A stretch of DNA of 64,000 bases from Bacteroidales bacterium (GCA_015061245.1 SUWY01000012.1:1-64000), one strand, 5' to 3'; positions 9,312 through 18,738 are shown, counted from the stretch's first letter. Translations and numbers: made by a program. Notes: generated by a model not told the origin, from the letters alone.

Positions 9312-10379
9312 ATGGCAGAGATTGCATTAATGAAGGGTAATGAGGTTGTGGCCGAAGCTGCAATACGTTACGGTTGCGATGGCTATTTTGGTTATCCTAT
9401 TACCCCTCAATCCGAGATTATGGAGACACTTATGCTTCGTAAACCTTGGGAGGAGACCGGCATGGTCGTATTGCAGGCCGAGAGTGAGTTGGCCTCTATT
9501 AATATGGTATATGGAGGCGCTTCAAGTGGAAAACGAGTAATGACATCGTCGTCAAGTCCGGGTATCAGTTTGATGCAGGAGGGATTGACATATATGGCTG
9601 CAGCGGAGTTGCCCTGTTTGGTTGTCAATGTAATGCGCGGAGGTCCCGGTTTGGGAACCATCGGACCGTCGCAGGGTGATTATTTCCAGGCTGTAAAGGG
9701 TGGAGGTCACGGTGATTATAATATGATAGTCTTGGCTCCGGCTTCTGTCCAAGAGATGAATGATTTCGTTGGCTTAGGTTTCGATTTGGCCTTTAAGTAC
9801 AGAACTCCGGTGATGATGCTCGTTGATGGAATTGTTGGCCAGATGATGGAGAAGGTTACTTTGGGCGATTTTAAACCTCGTTGGACTAACGAGCAGATAG
9901 AGCAGAATGCTCCTTGGGCGCTACGCGGTAAAAAGAGCGGTGAGCCTGCTAAATATATCACTTCGTGCTTCTTGGATTTGTCGCAATTAGAGGGCGTAAA
10001 TGAGCGCTTACAGGCAAAATATAAGGTGATGAAGGAGCAAGAGGTTAGATTCGTGAATAATAGTTGCGATGATGCAGACATTGTTATTGTGGCGTACGGA
10101 TCTGTTGCACGAATCTGTCGAAAGGTTGCTCAGTTGGCACGTGAAGAGGGAATTAAAGTGGGAGTTCTTAGGCCGATAACTCTTTTCCCATTCCCGACAG
10201 TCGAGTTGCAAAGATTGGCTGCAATGGGTAAGAAGTTTATCTCTGTAGAGTTGAGTGCAGGTCAGATGGTTGAAGATGTTCGACTCGCTGTTGGTAATGA
10301 TGTTCAGTTCTATGGAAGAACAGGAGGTATAGTTCCAACTCCGGAAGAGATATTGGAGCAGATAAAAAAAATGGTGTAA
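9312..10379 (+). CDS. vorB: 2-oxoacid:ferredoxin oxidoreductase alpha subunit (VorB/KorA type)
   Basis: 355 residues. It contains the pyrimidine-binding-domain signature FGYPITPQSEIMETL near residue 30 and the conserved GGPGLGTIGPSQGDYFQA block, then a C-terminal transketolase-like domain. With the beta subunit it oxidatively decarboxylates a 2-oxoacid to the acyl-CoA, reducing ferredoxin. Bacteroidota orthologues are usually named 3-methyl-2-oxobutanoate dehydrogenase subunit VorB, but 2-oxoglutarate is equally possible from sequence. The start is the ATG at 9312, 14 bases after the delta subunit; the ORF track's earlier start overlaps that gene. Confidence 0.92.
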   Translation: MAEIALMKGNEVVAEAAIRYGCDGYFGYPITPQSEIMETLMLRKPWEETGMVVLQAESELASINMVYGGASSGKRVMTSSSSPGISLMQEGLTYMAAAELPCLVVNVMRGGPGLGTIGPSQGDYFQAVKGGGHGDYNMIVLAPASVQEMNDFVGLGFDLAFKYRTPVMMLVDGIVGQMMEKVTLGDFKPRWTNEQIEQNAPWALRGKKSGEPAKYITSCFLDLSQLEGVNERLQAKYKVMKEQEVRFVNNSCDDADIVIVAYGSVARICRKVAQLAREEGIKVGVLRPITLFPFPTVELQRLAAMGKKFISVELSAGQMVEDVRLAVGNDVQFYGRTGGIVPTPEEILEQIKKMV

Positions 10380-10381
10380 TT

Positions 10382-11143
10382 ATGGAGACAAATGAGATAA
10401 TAAAACCTGAAAACCTTGTGGTTGGTCGTACTTCTGTATTGAAGGAGTGTCCAATGCACTATTGTCCCGGTTGTACTCATGGAGTTGTTCATAAACTTAT
10501 AGCCGAGGTTGTTGAGGAGCTGGGTATTCAGGATGCAACAATAGGAGTTTGTCCCGTTGGTTGCTCTGTTTTCATGTATAACTATATGGATGTTGATATG
10601 GTCGAGGCTGCACATGGGCGAGCTCCTGCGGTTGCAACTGCAATCAGTCGATTAAACCCAGATAAGTATGTATTTACATATCAAGGTGATGGTGATATGG
10701 CGTCGATTGGTTGTGCTGAGATTATGCACGCTTGTAACCGAGGAGAGAATATAGTTGTAGTCTTTATTAATAATGCCATCTATGGAATGACCGGAGGGCA
10801 AATGGCTCCGACAACACTATTAGGGCAAATTACAGCAACAACACCATACGGTCGTGAGCCTAAGTTGCACGGCTATCCATTGCAAATAACCGAGTTGATA
10901 GCTCAGTTGCCGGGAACTTGTTATGTGACAAGACAATCAGCAGATACCCCTGCTGCTATACGTAAGACAAAGGCCGCTCTTAAAAAGGCATTCCAAAATA
11001 CCAGAAGAGGAGCAGGAACATCGTATGTAGAGGTGGTTGGAACATGTGCATCAGGTTGGAAGTTGTCGCCCGAGGAGGCGAATAACTGGATGCGTACAAA
11101 TATGTTTGATAAGTATCCATTAGGAGATTTGAAAGATATTTAA
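10382..11143 (+). CDS. 2-oxoacid:ferredoxin oxidoreductase beta (TPP-binding) subunit
   Basis: 253 residues. It has the cluster/TPP motif CPGCTHG near residue 28 and the thiamine-diphosphate motif GDGDMASIGCAE with its downstream NNAIYGMTGGQ. It holds the cofactor and catalytic centre shared with the alpha subunit. It starts 2 bases after the alpha stop and ends 2 bases before the gamma start, so the operon is tightly coupled. Confidence 0.93.
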   Translation: METNEIIKPENLVVGRTSVLKECPMHYCPGCTHGVVHKLIAEVVEELGIQDATIGVCPVGCSVFMYNYMDVDMVEAAHGRAPAVATAISRLNPDKYVFTYQGDGDMASIGCAEIMHACNRGENIVVVFINNAIYGMTGGQMAPTTLLGQITATTPYGREPKLHGYPLQITELIAQLPGTCYVTRQSADTPAAIRKTKAALKKAFQNTRRGAGTSYVEVVGTCASGWKLSPEEANNWMRTNMFDKYPLGDLKDI

Positions 11144-11145
11144 TT

Positions 11146-11697
11146 ATGACTGAAGAGATATTGATAGCCGGTTTTGGGGGCCAGGGAGTTTTATCGATGG
11201 GTAAGATTTTGGCTTATGCAGGAATAATGAAGGATAAAGAGGTCTCTTGGATGCCATCGTATGGTCCTGAGATGCGTGGCGGTACAGCCAATGTTACTGT
11301 TATTCTTAGCGATGAGAAGATTAGTTCTCCAATTTTGAACAAATTCGATACTGTTATTGTGTTGAATCAGCAGTCAATGGATAAGTTTGAGAGCTCGGTA
11401 AAGTCTGGTGGATGCTTGTTGTATGATCCTAATGGAATCACTATCTTCCCGACAAGAAGAGATATAAATATCTACCGTATAGAGGCTACTCGTTTAGCAG
11501 CAGAGTCTGGAAATCCTAAGGTGTTTAATATGATAGTGTTGGGAGCCTATGTTAAGGCAAAGCAGGTTGTAGATTCCGAGAATGTTCAGTTGGCATTAGA
11601 GAAATCTTTGCCTGAGCGTTATCACAAATTGATTCCTCTTAATATGCAGGCATTTTCTAATGGGATGGAGTATTTAGAGGGAGAATTTGTTCTTTGA
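11146..11697 (+). CDS. 2-oxoacid:ferredoxin oxidoreductase gamma subunit
   Basis: 183 residues with the family's N-terminal glycine motif (IAGFGGQGVLSMGKILAYAG) and a conserved PEMRGGTANV segment. It is the last gene of the four-gene operon and completes an alpha-beta-gamma-delta enzyme. No hairpin terminator is obvious between it and the tRNA promoter 23 bases downstream. Confidence 0.92.
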   Translation: MTEEILIAGFGGQGVLSMGKILAYAGIMKDKEVSWMPSYGPEMRGGTANVTVILSDEKISSPILNKFDTVIVLNQQSMDKFESSVKSGGCLLYDPNGITIFPTRRDINIYRIEATRLAAESGNPKVFNMIVLGAYVKAKQVVDSENVQLALEKSLPERYHKLIPLNMQAFSNGMEYLEGEFVL

Positions 11698-11720
11698 TTG
11701 AAAAAAATATTGAAGAAAGT

Positions 11721-11751
11721 TTTGCAGATTCAGAATTAATTCATAATTTTG
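11721..11751 (+). promoter_or_regulatory. Promoter of the tRNA-Asn pair
   Basis: TTTG at 11721-11724, a 19-base spacer, then TAATTTTG at 11744-11751: an exact match to the Bacteroidota promoter pattern. It lies 19 bases before the first tRNA. Confidence 0.75.
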
Positions 11752-11770
11752 CATCGCTTTTGAAAAACAC

Positions 11771-11844
11771 GCCTCAATAGCTCAGTTGGTTAGAGCGGCG
11801 GACTGTTAATCCGTAGGTCCTAGGTTCAAGTCCTCGTTGAGGCG
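11771..11844 (+). tRNA. tRNA-Asn (GTT)
   Basis: 74 bases. The acceptor stem GCCTCAA pairs with TTGAGGC, with G as discriminator base. The anticodon loop is CTGTTAA, with GTT at 11805-11807 on a GCGGA/TCCGT stem. The T arm contains GGTTCAAGTCC. The CCA end is not encoded in full (GCACAA follows). Confidence 0.97.
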
Positions 11845-11884
11845 CACAAAGAAGGAGAATGCGCCTTTATTTTCAAAAGCATTT

Positions 11885-11958
11885 GCCTCAATAGCTCAGT
11901 TGGTTAGAGCGGCGGACTGTTAATCCGTAGGTCCTAGGTTCAAGTCCTCGTTGAGGCG
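11885..11958 (+). tRNA. tRNA-Asn (GTT), second identical copy
   Basis: Identical over all 74 bases to the copy 114 bases upstream, with the GTT anticodon at 11919-11921. No promoter box is seen in the 40-base spacer, so both are probably cut from one transcript ending at the hairpin just downstream. Confidence 0.97.
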
Positions 11959-11961
11959 CAG

Positions 11962-11989
11962 AAGCGGTATCGAAAGATACCGCTTTTTT
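11962..11989 (+). terminator. Rho-independent terminator of the tRNA operon
   Basis: A perfect 10-base stem AAGCGGTATC/GATACCGCTT with a GAAA tetraloop is followed by a T run. It starts 4 bases after the second tRNA. Confidence 0.92.
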
Positions 11990-12001
11990 GTTTTGTGTAT
12001 G

Positions 12002-12033
12002 TTTGGTTACAACGGCTTATTTTTTTAAATTTG
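12002..12033 (+). promoter_or_regulatory. Promoter of purM-purD
   Basis: TTTG at 12002-12005, a 20-base spacer, then TAAATTTG at 12026-12033: an exact Bacteroidota promoter. The purM ATG follows 40 bases later. No purine riboswitch fold and no palindromic operator is visible here. Confidence 0.72.
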
Positions 12034-12072
12034 CAGGGTTGTTGCACGATTAGCGATTTTTTTCAATCAATT

Positions 12073-13242
12073 ATGAGAAAAGACGAAAGATATAACAAAA
12101 GAGGCGTTTCTGCATCGAAGGAGGATGTTCATAACGCAATTAAAAACATTGACAAGGGGCTCTTCCCTACAGCGTTTTGTAAGGTAATTCCTGATTATTT
12201 GGGAGGAGATGAGGAGTATTGCAATATAATGCATGCCGATGGAGCAGGAACAAAATCCTCTTTGGCATATTTGTATTGGAAAGAGACCGGAGATTTGAGT
12301 GTTTGGAAGGGTATTGCTCAAGATGCCTTGATTATGAACATCGATGACCTTTTGTGTGTTGGTGCCGTTGATAATATTTTGCTTTCATCAACAATTGGTA
12401 GAAATAAGAATTTAGTGCCCGGTGAGGTTATCTCTGCCATTATCAATGGAACACAAGAGTTGCTTGATGAGTACAAAAAGTTAGGTGTAAATATCTATGC
12501 AACAGGAGGAGAGACTGCCGATGTAGGTGATTTGGTTAGAACTATTATTGTTGACTCTACAGTAACTTGTAGAATGAAACGTTCCGATGTGATTACCAAT
12601 GAGAAGATTCAGGCAGGCGATGTGATTGTTGCTCTTGCATCGTATGGTCAGGCAACATACGAGACTGAGTATAATGGTGGAATGGGTTCAAATGGTTTGA
12701 CCTCTGCCCGTCACGATGTATTTGCCAAATATTTGGCAGAGAAGTATCCTGAGAGCTATGATCCATCGGTTCCGGAGGAGTTGGTTTATGCCGGAGGTTG
12801 TAAATTGACCGATGCAGTTGAGGGAACTACTCTTGATGCCGGTAAGTTGGTGCTTTCACCAACAAGAACATACGCTCCTGTGATGAAGAAGATTATCGAT
12901 AAGTACAGATATGATATCCACGGTTTGATTCACTGTTCAGGAGGAGCTCAGACAAAGGTTATGAATTTTGTTGAGAATCTACATGTCATTAAGGATAATA
13001 TGTTCCCTGTACCTCCTCTATTTAAGCTGATAAAGGAGCAGAGTGGAACTGCGTGGGATGAGATGTATAAGGTTTTCAATATGGGACATAGAATGGAGAT
13101 CTATGTGGCTCCAGAGTTGGCCCAGGATATTATTGATATTGCTGCAGAGTTTAATATTGATGCTCGAATTATTGGTCGTTGTGAGGCTTACGAGGGTAAG
13201 AAGTTGACTATTGAGAGCGAGTACGGTCAGTTTGAATATTAA
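12073..13242 (+). CDS. purM: Phosphoribosylformylglycinamidine cyclo-ligase (AIR synthase)
   Basis: 389 residues, the long Bacteroidota form (about 345 in Escherichia coli). It converts FGAM to AIR in purine synthesis, using ATP. Family marks are the RYNKRGVSASKEDVHN opening, MHADGAGTKSSLAYLYW, and the GGETADVGD motif near residue 160. The ORF track begins at 11995, before the promoter's -7 box; the ATG at 12073 is the proper start. purD follows 10 bases downstream. Confidence 0.95.
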   Translation: MRKDERYNKRGVSASKEDVHNAIKNIDKGLFPTAFCKVIPDYLGGDEEYCNIMHADGAGTKSSLAYLYWKETGDLSVWKGIAQDALIMNIDDLLCVGAVDNILLSSTIGRNKNLVPGEVISAIINGTQELLDEYKKLGVNIYATGGETADVGDLVRTIIVDSTVTCRMKRSDVITNEKIQAGDVIVALASYGQATYETEYNGGMGSNGLTSARHDVFAKYLAEKYPESYDPSVPEELVYAGGCKLTDAVEGTTLDAGKLVLSPTRTYAPVMKKIIDKYRYDIHGLIHCSGGAQTKVMNFVENLHVIKDNMFPVPPLFKLIKEQSGTAWDEMYKVFNMGHRMEIYVAPELAQDIIDIAAEFNIDARIIGRCEAYEGKKLTIESEYGQFEY

Positions 13243-13252
13243 AAGTTAAGTT

Positions 13253-14539
13253 ATGAAGGTACTTTTATTAGGAAGTGGTGGTCGTGAGCATGCTATTGCT
13301 TGGAAGTTGGCTCAAAGCCCTAAGTTGGAAAAGTTATATATCGCTCCGGGTAATGCAGGAATGGCTGCTGTGGGTCAGATTGTAAATATTTCAGTTAATG
13401 ATTTCCCTGCGATTGCAGATTTTGTTGCTGAGAATGGTATTGAGTTGGTTGTTGTAGGTCCTGAGGATCCTCTTGTAAATGGAGTAAGAAACTATCTTGA
13501 AGCTGATGCTCGTTTGCAAGGTTTGATGATTGTCGGCCCCGGAAAGGATGGAGCTATTCTTGAGGGAAGTAAGGATTTTGCAAAGGAGTTTATGGTTAGA
13601 CATGGAATTCCTACAGCAAAGTATGTGACCGTTACTCCCGATAATATTGCAGAGGGTGTTGAGTTCTTGAAGAGTGTGCAGCCTCCATATGTTCTAAAGG
13701 CCGATGGTTTGGCAGCAGGTAAGGGTGTGCTTATCTTGAATGATTTAGACGAGGCTATTTCTGAGTTGAACAGCATGCTTGGAGGTAAGTTTGGTAAGGC
13801 CAGCGCTCGTGTTGTTATTGAGGAGTGTTTGAAGGGTATTGAGATTTCAGTATTCGCTATTACCGATGGAACTCACTATAGAATTTTGGGATCTGCGAAG
13901 GATTACAAGAGAATTGGTGAGAATGATGAGGGATTGAATACCGGAGGAATGGGAGCTGTATCGCCGGTTCCTTTTGCCGATGCCGAGTTCAATAAGCGAG
14001 TTGAGGATAGAGTTGTTCGTCCTACAATCGAGGGTTTTGTAAAGGATGGAATTGACTATAAGGGTTTTGTATTCTTTGGTTTGATGAATGACAATGGAGA
14101 TCCTCAGGTTATTGAGTATAACGTTCGTATGGGTGATCCCGAGACTGAGGTTGTAATGCCAAGATTGAAGAGCGACTTGCTTGATATTATGGTTGCAACA
14201 GCAAAGGGAGAGTTGGATAAGGTGCCATTCGAGATGGATGCAAGAACTTGTACTACCGTTATGATGGTTTCCGGAGGTTACCCCGGAGATTATGAGAAGG
14301 GTAAGGTGATTACCGGTTGTGATGAGGTTGAGGGAAGTATTGTCTTTCATGCAGGTACCAAGTTCAATGACGTGGGTCAGGTTGTAACAAATGGTGGCCG
14401 TGTTATAGCTGTAAGTTCTTACGGAGACTCTATCGATGAGGCTTTGACTATGAGTTATAAGAATGTTGCCAAGATTAAGTTTGATGGAGCATATTTCCGT
14501 AGAGATATTGGTCAGGATTTAAAGAGATATTGCAAGTAG
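13253..14539 (+). CDS. purD: Phosphoribosylamine-glycine ligase (GAR synthetase)
   Basis: 428 residues, normal length. It joins glycine to phosphoribosylamine with ATP (second step of purine synthesis). The N-terminus MKVLLLGSGGREHAIAWKLAQS is diagnostic. The ATP-grasp region includes KADGLAAGKGV and, later, EYNVRMGDPETE with metal ligands. It is co-transcribed with purM, which catalyses a later step of the same pathway. Confidence 0.97.
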   Translation: MKVLLLGSGGREHAIAWKLAQSPKLEKLYIAPGNAGMAAVGQIVNISVNDFPAIADFVAENGIELVVVGPEDPLVNGVRNYLEADARLQGLMIVGPGKDGAILEGSKDFAKEFMVRHGIPTAKYVTVTPDNIAEGVEFLKSVQPPYVLKADGLAAGKGVLILNDLDEAISELNSMLGGKFGKASARVVIEECLKGIEISVFAITDGTHYRILGSAKDYKRIGENDEGLNTGGMGAVSPVPFADAEFNKRVEDRVVRPTIEGFVKDGIDYKGFVFFGLMNDNGDPQVIEYNVRMGDPETEVVMPRLKSDLLDIMVATAKGELDKVPFEMDARTCTTVMMVSGGYPGDYEKGKVITGCDEVEGSIVFHAGTKFNDVGQVVTNGGRVIAVSSYGDSIDEALTMSYKNVAKIKFDGAYFRRDIGQDLKRYCK

Positions 14540-14546
14540 TATTGCA

Positions 14547-15347
14547 ATGGAGAATATATTGTGGGGAGCATTGGCTGTGCTGCTAGTAATGGCAGTAATG
14601 GTGTTTCAAGCCATGCGAGGGGTATTGATTCGCAAAAACTATTTTTTGCCGGCGGTTGTATATCTGTTAGCCGTTGTCAGATTACTCCCTTTGTATGGTT
14701 TGAGTAACACCCTGATAGCAGCTATATGCTTCTCTTTTTTATTCTATTTTGTTGAACAGGCTGTAATAAGGCAGCATAGTAATGCTCCGGTTTTTGGAAT
14801 AGGAGTATCTTCGTTGCTTGTGGCTGCGCTTGTGCCGAAATTGGTTCTGTTTATCCCATTTGGTCTGTTGGCATTGGCTCTGATAGCAAGATTTTCCGTT
14901 AAAGATATCTCAGCACTCTTTGTGGGGTGGATTACAGCAGCTCTCTTCCTATTTACATGGCTGTTTTGTACCGATCAATTTATGGCGGCCTGGGGTAATT
15001 GGATAGAGGAGCTTATGTTTATGTCACAGACCGGAATTGGTAGTGCCGGAGAGTGGATTCGTCTGGCAATCCTGTTTGTTTTGATTTTGTGGATGATTGT
15101 GGCAGGTGTTACAAAGTTTATGCCTGCTCTATATACTGAGCGTAGATTTATCAGTGTCGTTATTGCGACTCCTGTGGCTATAGGAGTCTCTGCAATTCTG
15201 TTTAGTGGTATTAATCATGATATGATTTACGTCTCGTCACTTCCTATTGCGTGGATTGCCTCTTATTTTTACCAATCGGGTAAAAGTATAGGCGCAAAAG
15301 TAATCTTTTACGCCTATCTGATTCTATCGTTAATACCAATCTCTTAG
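14547..15347 (+). CDS. Multi-pass inner-membrane protein, function unknown
   Basis: 266 residues that are almost wholly hydrophobic, with about eight predicted helices and short polar loops (for example RGVLIRKNYF, TERRF). I recognise no catalytic motif. It begins 7 bases after purD, so it is probably in the purine operon, though nothing in its sequence ties it to purines. It converges on pyrC with no gap; an imperfect hairpin in its last 60 bases may end transcription. Confidence 0.65.
   Translation: MENILWGALAVLLVMAVMVFQAMRGVLIRKNYFLPAVVYLLAVVRLLPLYGLSNTLIAAICFSFLFYFVEQAVIRQHSNAPVFGIGVSSLLVAALVPKLVLFIPFGLLALALIARFSVKDISALFVGWITAALFLFTWLFCTDQFMAAWGNWIEELMFMSQTGIGSAGEWIRLAILFVLILWMIVAGVTKFMPALYTERRFISVVIATPVAIGVSAILFSGINHDMIYVSSLPIAWIASYFYQSGKSIGAKVIFYAYLILSLIPIS
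15288..15317. terminator. Imperfect hairpin at the convergent pur/pyrC junction
   Basis: ATAGGCGCAAAAG pairs with CTTTTACGCCTAT, with one mismatch and a TAAT loop. It lies inside the 3' end of the membrane-protein gene. On the minus strand it is followed by ACTTTTA, so it may stop pyrC transcription; the T run is weak. Confidence 0.35.
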
Positions 15348-16676
15348 TTATCTGTTAAAACGAAGCAGTTCGCCTCGAACCTCTTCGTTAATCTTGCCAT
15401 CTTTATATACGGTTTGACCATTAACAATGGTCTGTTTTACCTTGTAGTTGAATGTTTTGCCATTTACAGGGGACCAACCGCATTGATACATGATGTTGTC
15501 TGCGCTGACTTTCCATGGCTCTTTCTTAAAGATACATATATCAGCTTTATACCCCTCGCGTATGAATCCTCGCTTATCAATATTGAAACGTAATGCAGGA
15601 GCGTGGCACATTCCCTCAACAACCTTCTGCATAATGGTTTCTCCCTTCTCGACAAGCTCAAGCATCATTACAAGGGAGTGTTGTACCAATGGGCCTCCAC
15701 CGGCTGCTTTGGTGTAGCTGCCTTGTTTGTCTTGAATAGTGTGAGGTGCATGGTCGGTGGCAATGACATCGATTATTCCATTGTTTATAGCCTTTACCAA
15801 AGCTTTGCGATCTGACTCCTTTTTAATTGCAGGATTCCAACGTACAAAGTTTCCAAGCTCCTTGTAGGCTTCATCGTTGAAGAATAGGTGGTGAACGCAA
15901 ACCTCGCCTGTTATGGATTTGTCTTTTATGCAACCGCTTTGAAGTAGTTCTACCTCTTCGGCAGTGCTAAGGTGAAGCAGGTGTAGTTGTGCGTTATATT
16001 GCTTTGCCATTGAGACAGCCAGTGAACTGCTCTTATAACATGCCTCGCGACTTCTGATTTCAGGGTGTAGAGTGATAGGAATATCCTCGCCATATTGCTC
16101 TTTGTATTTTGCAATATTGGCCTCGATTGTCGGGGTATCTTCGCAGTGTGTTGCAATAAGCACCGGTGAATTCTCAAAAATCTCCTTAAGAGTCTCCGGA
16201 TTATCTACCAACATGTTTCCTGTCGATGAGCCCATGAAGAGTTTTAATCCGCATACTGTCGATGGATCGATCTTTTTAATCTCTTCAATGTTGTCTTTGG
16301 TTGCGCCAAGATAGAACGAGTAGTTGACCGATGAATCTTTCGCTGCAATTTGTTGTTTCTCTTTAAGTAGCTCAATGGTGGTAGTGGCCGGTTTTACATT
16401 CGGCATATCCATAAAACTGGTAACGCCTCCTGCTGCTGCTGCACGGCTACCCTCTTTAATGTTACCCTTGTGCGTTAAACCCGGCTCACGGAAGTGAACC
16501 TGATCGTCAATAACACCGGGAATTACAAAGCAATCTGTTGCGTCAATAATTTCGCACTCATTGTCTTTCTCAATGTTTTTGCCAATCTTTATGATGGTAT
16601 CATCTTGAAGCAATATGTCCGCTTTGTATATTGCCCCCTGGTTGATGATGGTTCCGTTTTGAATTAACCTCTTCAT
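15348..16676 (-). CDS. pyrC: Dihydroorotase (class I type)
   Basis: 442 residues. It closes carbamoyl-aspartate to dihydroorotate in pyrimidine synthesis. Metal-site motifs are visible: DDQVHFREPG (His-x-Arg pair, about residue 59), GLKLFMGSSTGN (candidate carbamylated Lys), the THCED and LLHLSTAE histidines, and the catalytic DVIATDHAPH. Length and motifs fit the class I enzyme. Its ATG overlaps the upstream sugar-synthase stop by 4 bases (ATGA), implying coupled translation. Confidence 0.93.
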   Translation of the reverse strand: MKRLIQNGTIINQGAIYKADILLQDDTIIKIGKNIEKDNECEIIDATDCFVIPGVIDDQVHFREPGLTHKGNIKEGSRAAAAGGVTSFMDMPNVKPATTTIELLKEKQQIAAKDSSVNYSFYLGATKDNIEEIKKIDPSTVCGLKLFMGSSTGNMLVDNPETLKEIFENSPVLIATHCEDTPTIEANIAKYKEQYGEDIPITLHPEIRSREACYKSSSLAVSMAKQYNAQLHLLHLSTAEEVELLQSGCIKDKSITGEVCVHHLFFNDEAYKELGNFVRWNPAIKKESDRKALVKAINNGIIDVIATDHAPHTIQDKQGSYTKAAGGGPLVQHSLVMMLELVEKGETIMQKVVEGMCHAPALRFNIDKRGFIREGYKADICIFKKEPWKVSADNIMYQCGWSPVNGKTFNYKVKQTIVNGQTVYKDGKINEEVRGELLRFNR

Positions 16677-17419
16677 GCTTTGATTTTGTGTTGCTTTGGT
16701 TTGATTTTACCAGTCATAGCTCTTAGACGTAGTTGTACCACTCCCCATAGAGCCTCTGAAATAATACCTCCGCTCATCTTAGATGTTCCTAATGTTCTAT
16801 CAGTAAAGATGATTGGAACCTCTTTGATGTTGAATTTGAGGGTCCATGAAGTGAATTTCATCTCAATCTGGAAAGCGTATCCCTTGAATTTAACAGCATC
16901 CAAGTCAATTGTTTCAAGCACCTTTCGGGTGTAGCATACGAATCCGGCAGTAGAGTCGTGGATGGGCATATTGGTTACAAATTTTACATATTTCGATGCA
17001 AAATATGATAGCAATACTCTTGACATAGGCCAATTCACAACATTTACACCTGTAACATATCTTGAACCAACCGAAACGTCGGCTCCGTTTTTACACGCCT
17101 CATATAGGCGAACCAAGTCATCGGGATTGTGTGAAAAATCGGCATCCATCTCGAAAATGTAGTTGTATCCATTTTCAAGCGCCCACTTGAATCCTGTAAT
17201 GTAGGCAGTTCCAAGACCTAATTTGCCGGAACGCTCAATAAGGTGAAGTTGTGAAAACTCCTTTTGCAGCCCCTTCACAATTGCTCCTGTGCCGTCGGGT
17301 GATCCATCGTCAATGATGACAATGTCAAACTCCGGCTTTAAATTGAAAACATATCTAATGATGTTCTCAATATTCTCCTTCTCATTATAAGTAGGAATTA
17401 TTACAACTCTCTCACTCAC
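16673..17419 (-). CDS. Polyprenol monophosphomannose synthase-like glycosyltransferase (GT2)
   Basis: 248 residues with the GT2 fold: IPTYNEKENIENIIR at the N-terminus, DDGSPDGTG (nucleotide-sugar site) and EMDADFSHNPDD (metal-binding DxD). It matches bacterial dolichyl/polyprenol-phosphate mannose synthases, which load a sugar onto a lipid carrier for export. No extra membrane domain is present, so it is the soluble, membrane-associated form. The only in-frame start is GTG at 17419. It lies between murF (12 bases upstream) and pyrC. Confidence 0.87.
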   Translation of the reverse strand: MSERVVIIPTYNEKENIENIIRYVFNLKPEFDIVIIDDGSPDGTGAIVKGLQKEFSQLHLIERSGKLGLGTAYITGFKWALENGYNYIFEMDADFSHNPDDLVRLYEACKNGADVSVGSRYVTGVNVVNWPMSRVLLSYFASKYVKFVTNMPIHDSTAGFVCYTRKVLETIDLDAVKFKGYAFQIEMKFTSWTLKFNIKEVPIIFTDRTLGTSKMSGGIISEALWGVVQLRLRAMTGKIKPKQHKIKA

Positions 17420-17430
17420 GGCTCTATGTT

Positions 17431-18717
17431 TTATAGGTGTTCAACAATTCTTTCCAATCGGTTACCTCGGGAACCTTTGACAAATATAATTGAATTTTCG
17501 GGTTTTTCCTCTTTTAATAACTCAATTAATCCTTCGGTGTTTTGAGTCCATATAATATTAGTGGCTCTATCTTTGTGATTTTCAAAGGGTTTACCTACAA
17601 AATATATTTTGCTGAAATTTTGCTCCAAAACTAAATTAACCAACTCAGCGTGGGCTTCTGCCTCTCTGTGGCCCAATTCTCGCATCTCGCCCAATATTAC
17701 AATCTTGTTTGGATGTTGCATGTTGGCAAAGTTTGTAACTGCGACTGTCATGCTTGTAGGATTTGCATTATATGCGTCAAGAATAATTGTGTTGCTTTTA
17801 CTCTTAATTAACTGTGAGCGCATATTTCCGGGGGTGTACTCCTCAATAGCTTGGGCAATTGTCTCGTCATTGATATCAAGGAATTTGCCAAGTGCTACAG
17901 CAGCCATGGCATTATGGTAGTTATATCCGCCAATTAGTTTGGTTTTAATGTAGCGGTGGCCATGTGGGGTGTGAAGATCAAGAACCATATTTGGAATGCT
18001 TTGCACCAGTTCGCCTTTTGCAATAGTGCCGGTATCTCCGTATGTTTCACGCTCAATCTGTGCCGATTTCCTCATCAATAGCTCATCGGAACTGTTTACA
18101 AATAGCTTTCCCTGTTTTGCCGCTACGTGTCTGTATAGTGCGGTTTTGGTTTCGATAATCATCTCTTTGCTGCCAAATCCCTCAATGTGCGCCTCGCCAA
18201 TATTTGTTATCAAACCGTAGTCGGGATTGGCAATGTTGCACAAGAACTCAATCTCTCCCGGATGGTTTGCCCCCATCTCAACTATTCCGAATTGGGTGGT
18301 CTCGTTCATTGAGAGCAAGGTTAGGGGAACTCCTATATGGTTGTTTAAATTTCCCTTTGTGGCAACGCAATTCATTTTCTTGCTAATCACTGCATGGCAC
18401 AACTCCTTTGTGGTGGTTTTACCATTTGTGCCTGTAATACCCAGAATGGGAATGCCCAATTTGTGCCGGTGATAGGCTGCAACCTGTTGCAGAGTATGTA
18501 AAACATTCTCTACTAGTAGGGTACGTGGTAATGATGCATATTTCGGATTGTCGATAATTGCCATATATGCTCCACTCTCAATTGCTTGTTCTGCAAAAGA
18601 GTTACCATCGAAATTCTCTCCTTTTAGTGCAAAAAAGACATCGCCCTCAACCACATTTCTGGTGTCGGTTGTTACTCGGTGTCCCTTTAATAGCGAATAA
18701 ATGTCACTGATTTCCAT
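17431..18717 (-). CDS. murF: UDP-N-acetylmuramoyl-tripeptide-D-alanyl-D-alanine ligase
   Basis: 428 residues. It adds D-Ala-D-Ala to the UDP-MurNAc-tripeptide in the cytoplasm, the last soluble step of muropeptide assembly. Seen: VTTDTRNVVEGDVFFALKGENFDG (Mur N-terminal domain), the ATP loop GITGTNGKTTTKEL near residue 95, VEMGANHPGEI, and LDAYNANPTSM in the C-terminal part. It is outside any dcw cluster. It is transcribed divergently from ispF. Confidence 0.95.
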   Translation of the reverse strand: MEISDIYSLLKGHRVTTDTRNVVEGDVFFALKGENFDGNSFAEQAIESGAYMAIIDNPKYASLPRTLLVENVLHTLQQVAAYHRHKLGIPILGITGTNGKTTTKELCHAVISKKMNCVATKGNLNNHIGVPLTLLSMNETTQFGIVEMGANHPGEIEFLCNIANPDYGLITNIGEAHIEGFGSKEMIIETKTALYRHVAAKQGKLFVNSSDELLMRKSAQIERETYGDTGTIAKGELVQSIPNMVLDLHTPHGHRYIKTKLIGGYNYHNAMAAVALGKFLDINDETIAQAIEEYTPGNMRSQLIKSKSNTIILDAYNANPTSMTVAVTNFANMQHPNKIVILGEMRELGHREAEAHAELVNLVLEQNFSKIYFVGKPFENHKDRATNIIWTQNTEGLIELLKEEKPENSIIFVKGSRGNRLERIVEHL

Positions 18718-18738
18718 AAACTATTTTCATGTATGTAG

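Noticed and set aside
11771-11958. tRNA genes as an integration (att) site
   Set aside because: The two tRNAs are complete and identical, with a shared promoter and terminator, and no integrase or island follows; a plain gene duplication explains them.
12002-12072. PurR-type or purine-riboswitch control of purM
   Set aside because: Neither the GCAAACGTTTGC palindrome nor a purine-riboswitch fold is visible in the leader.
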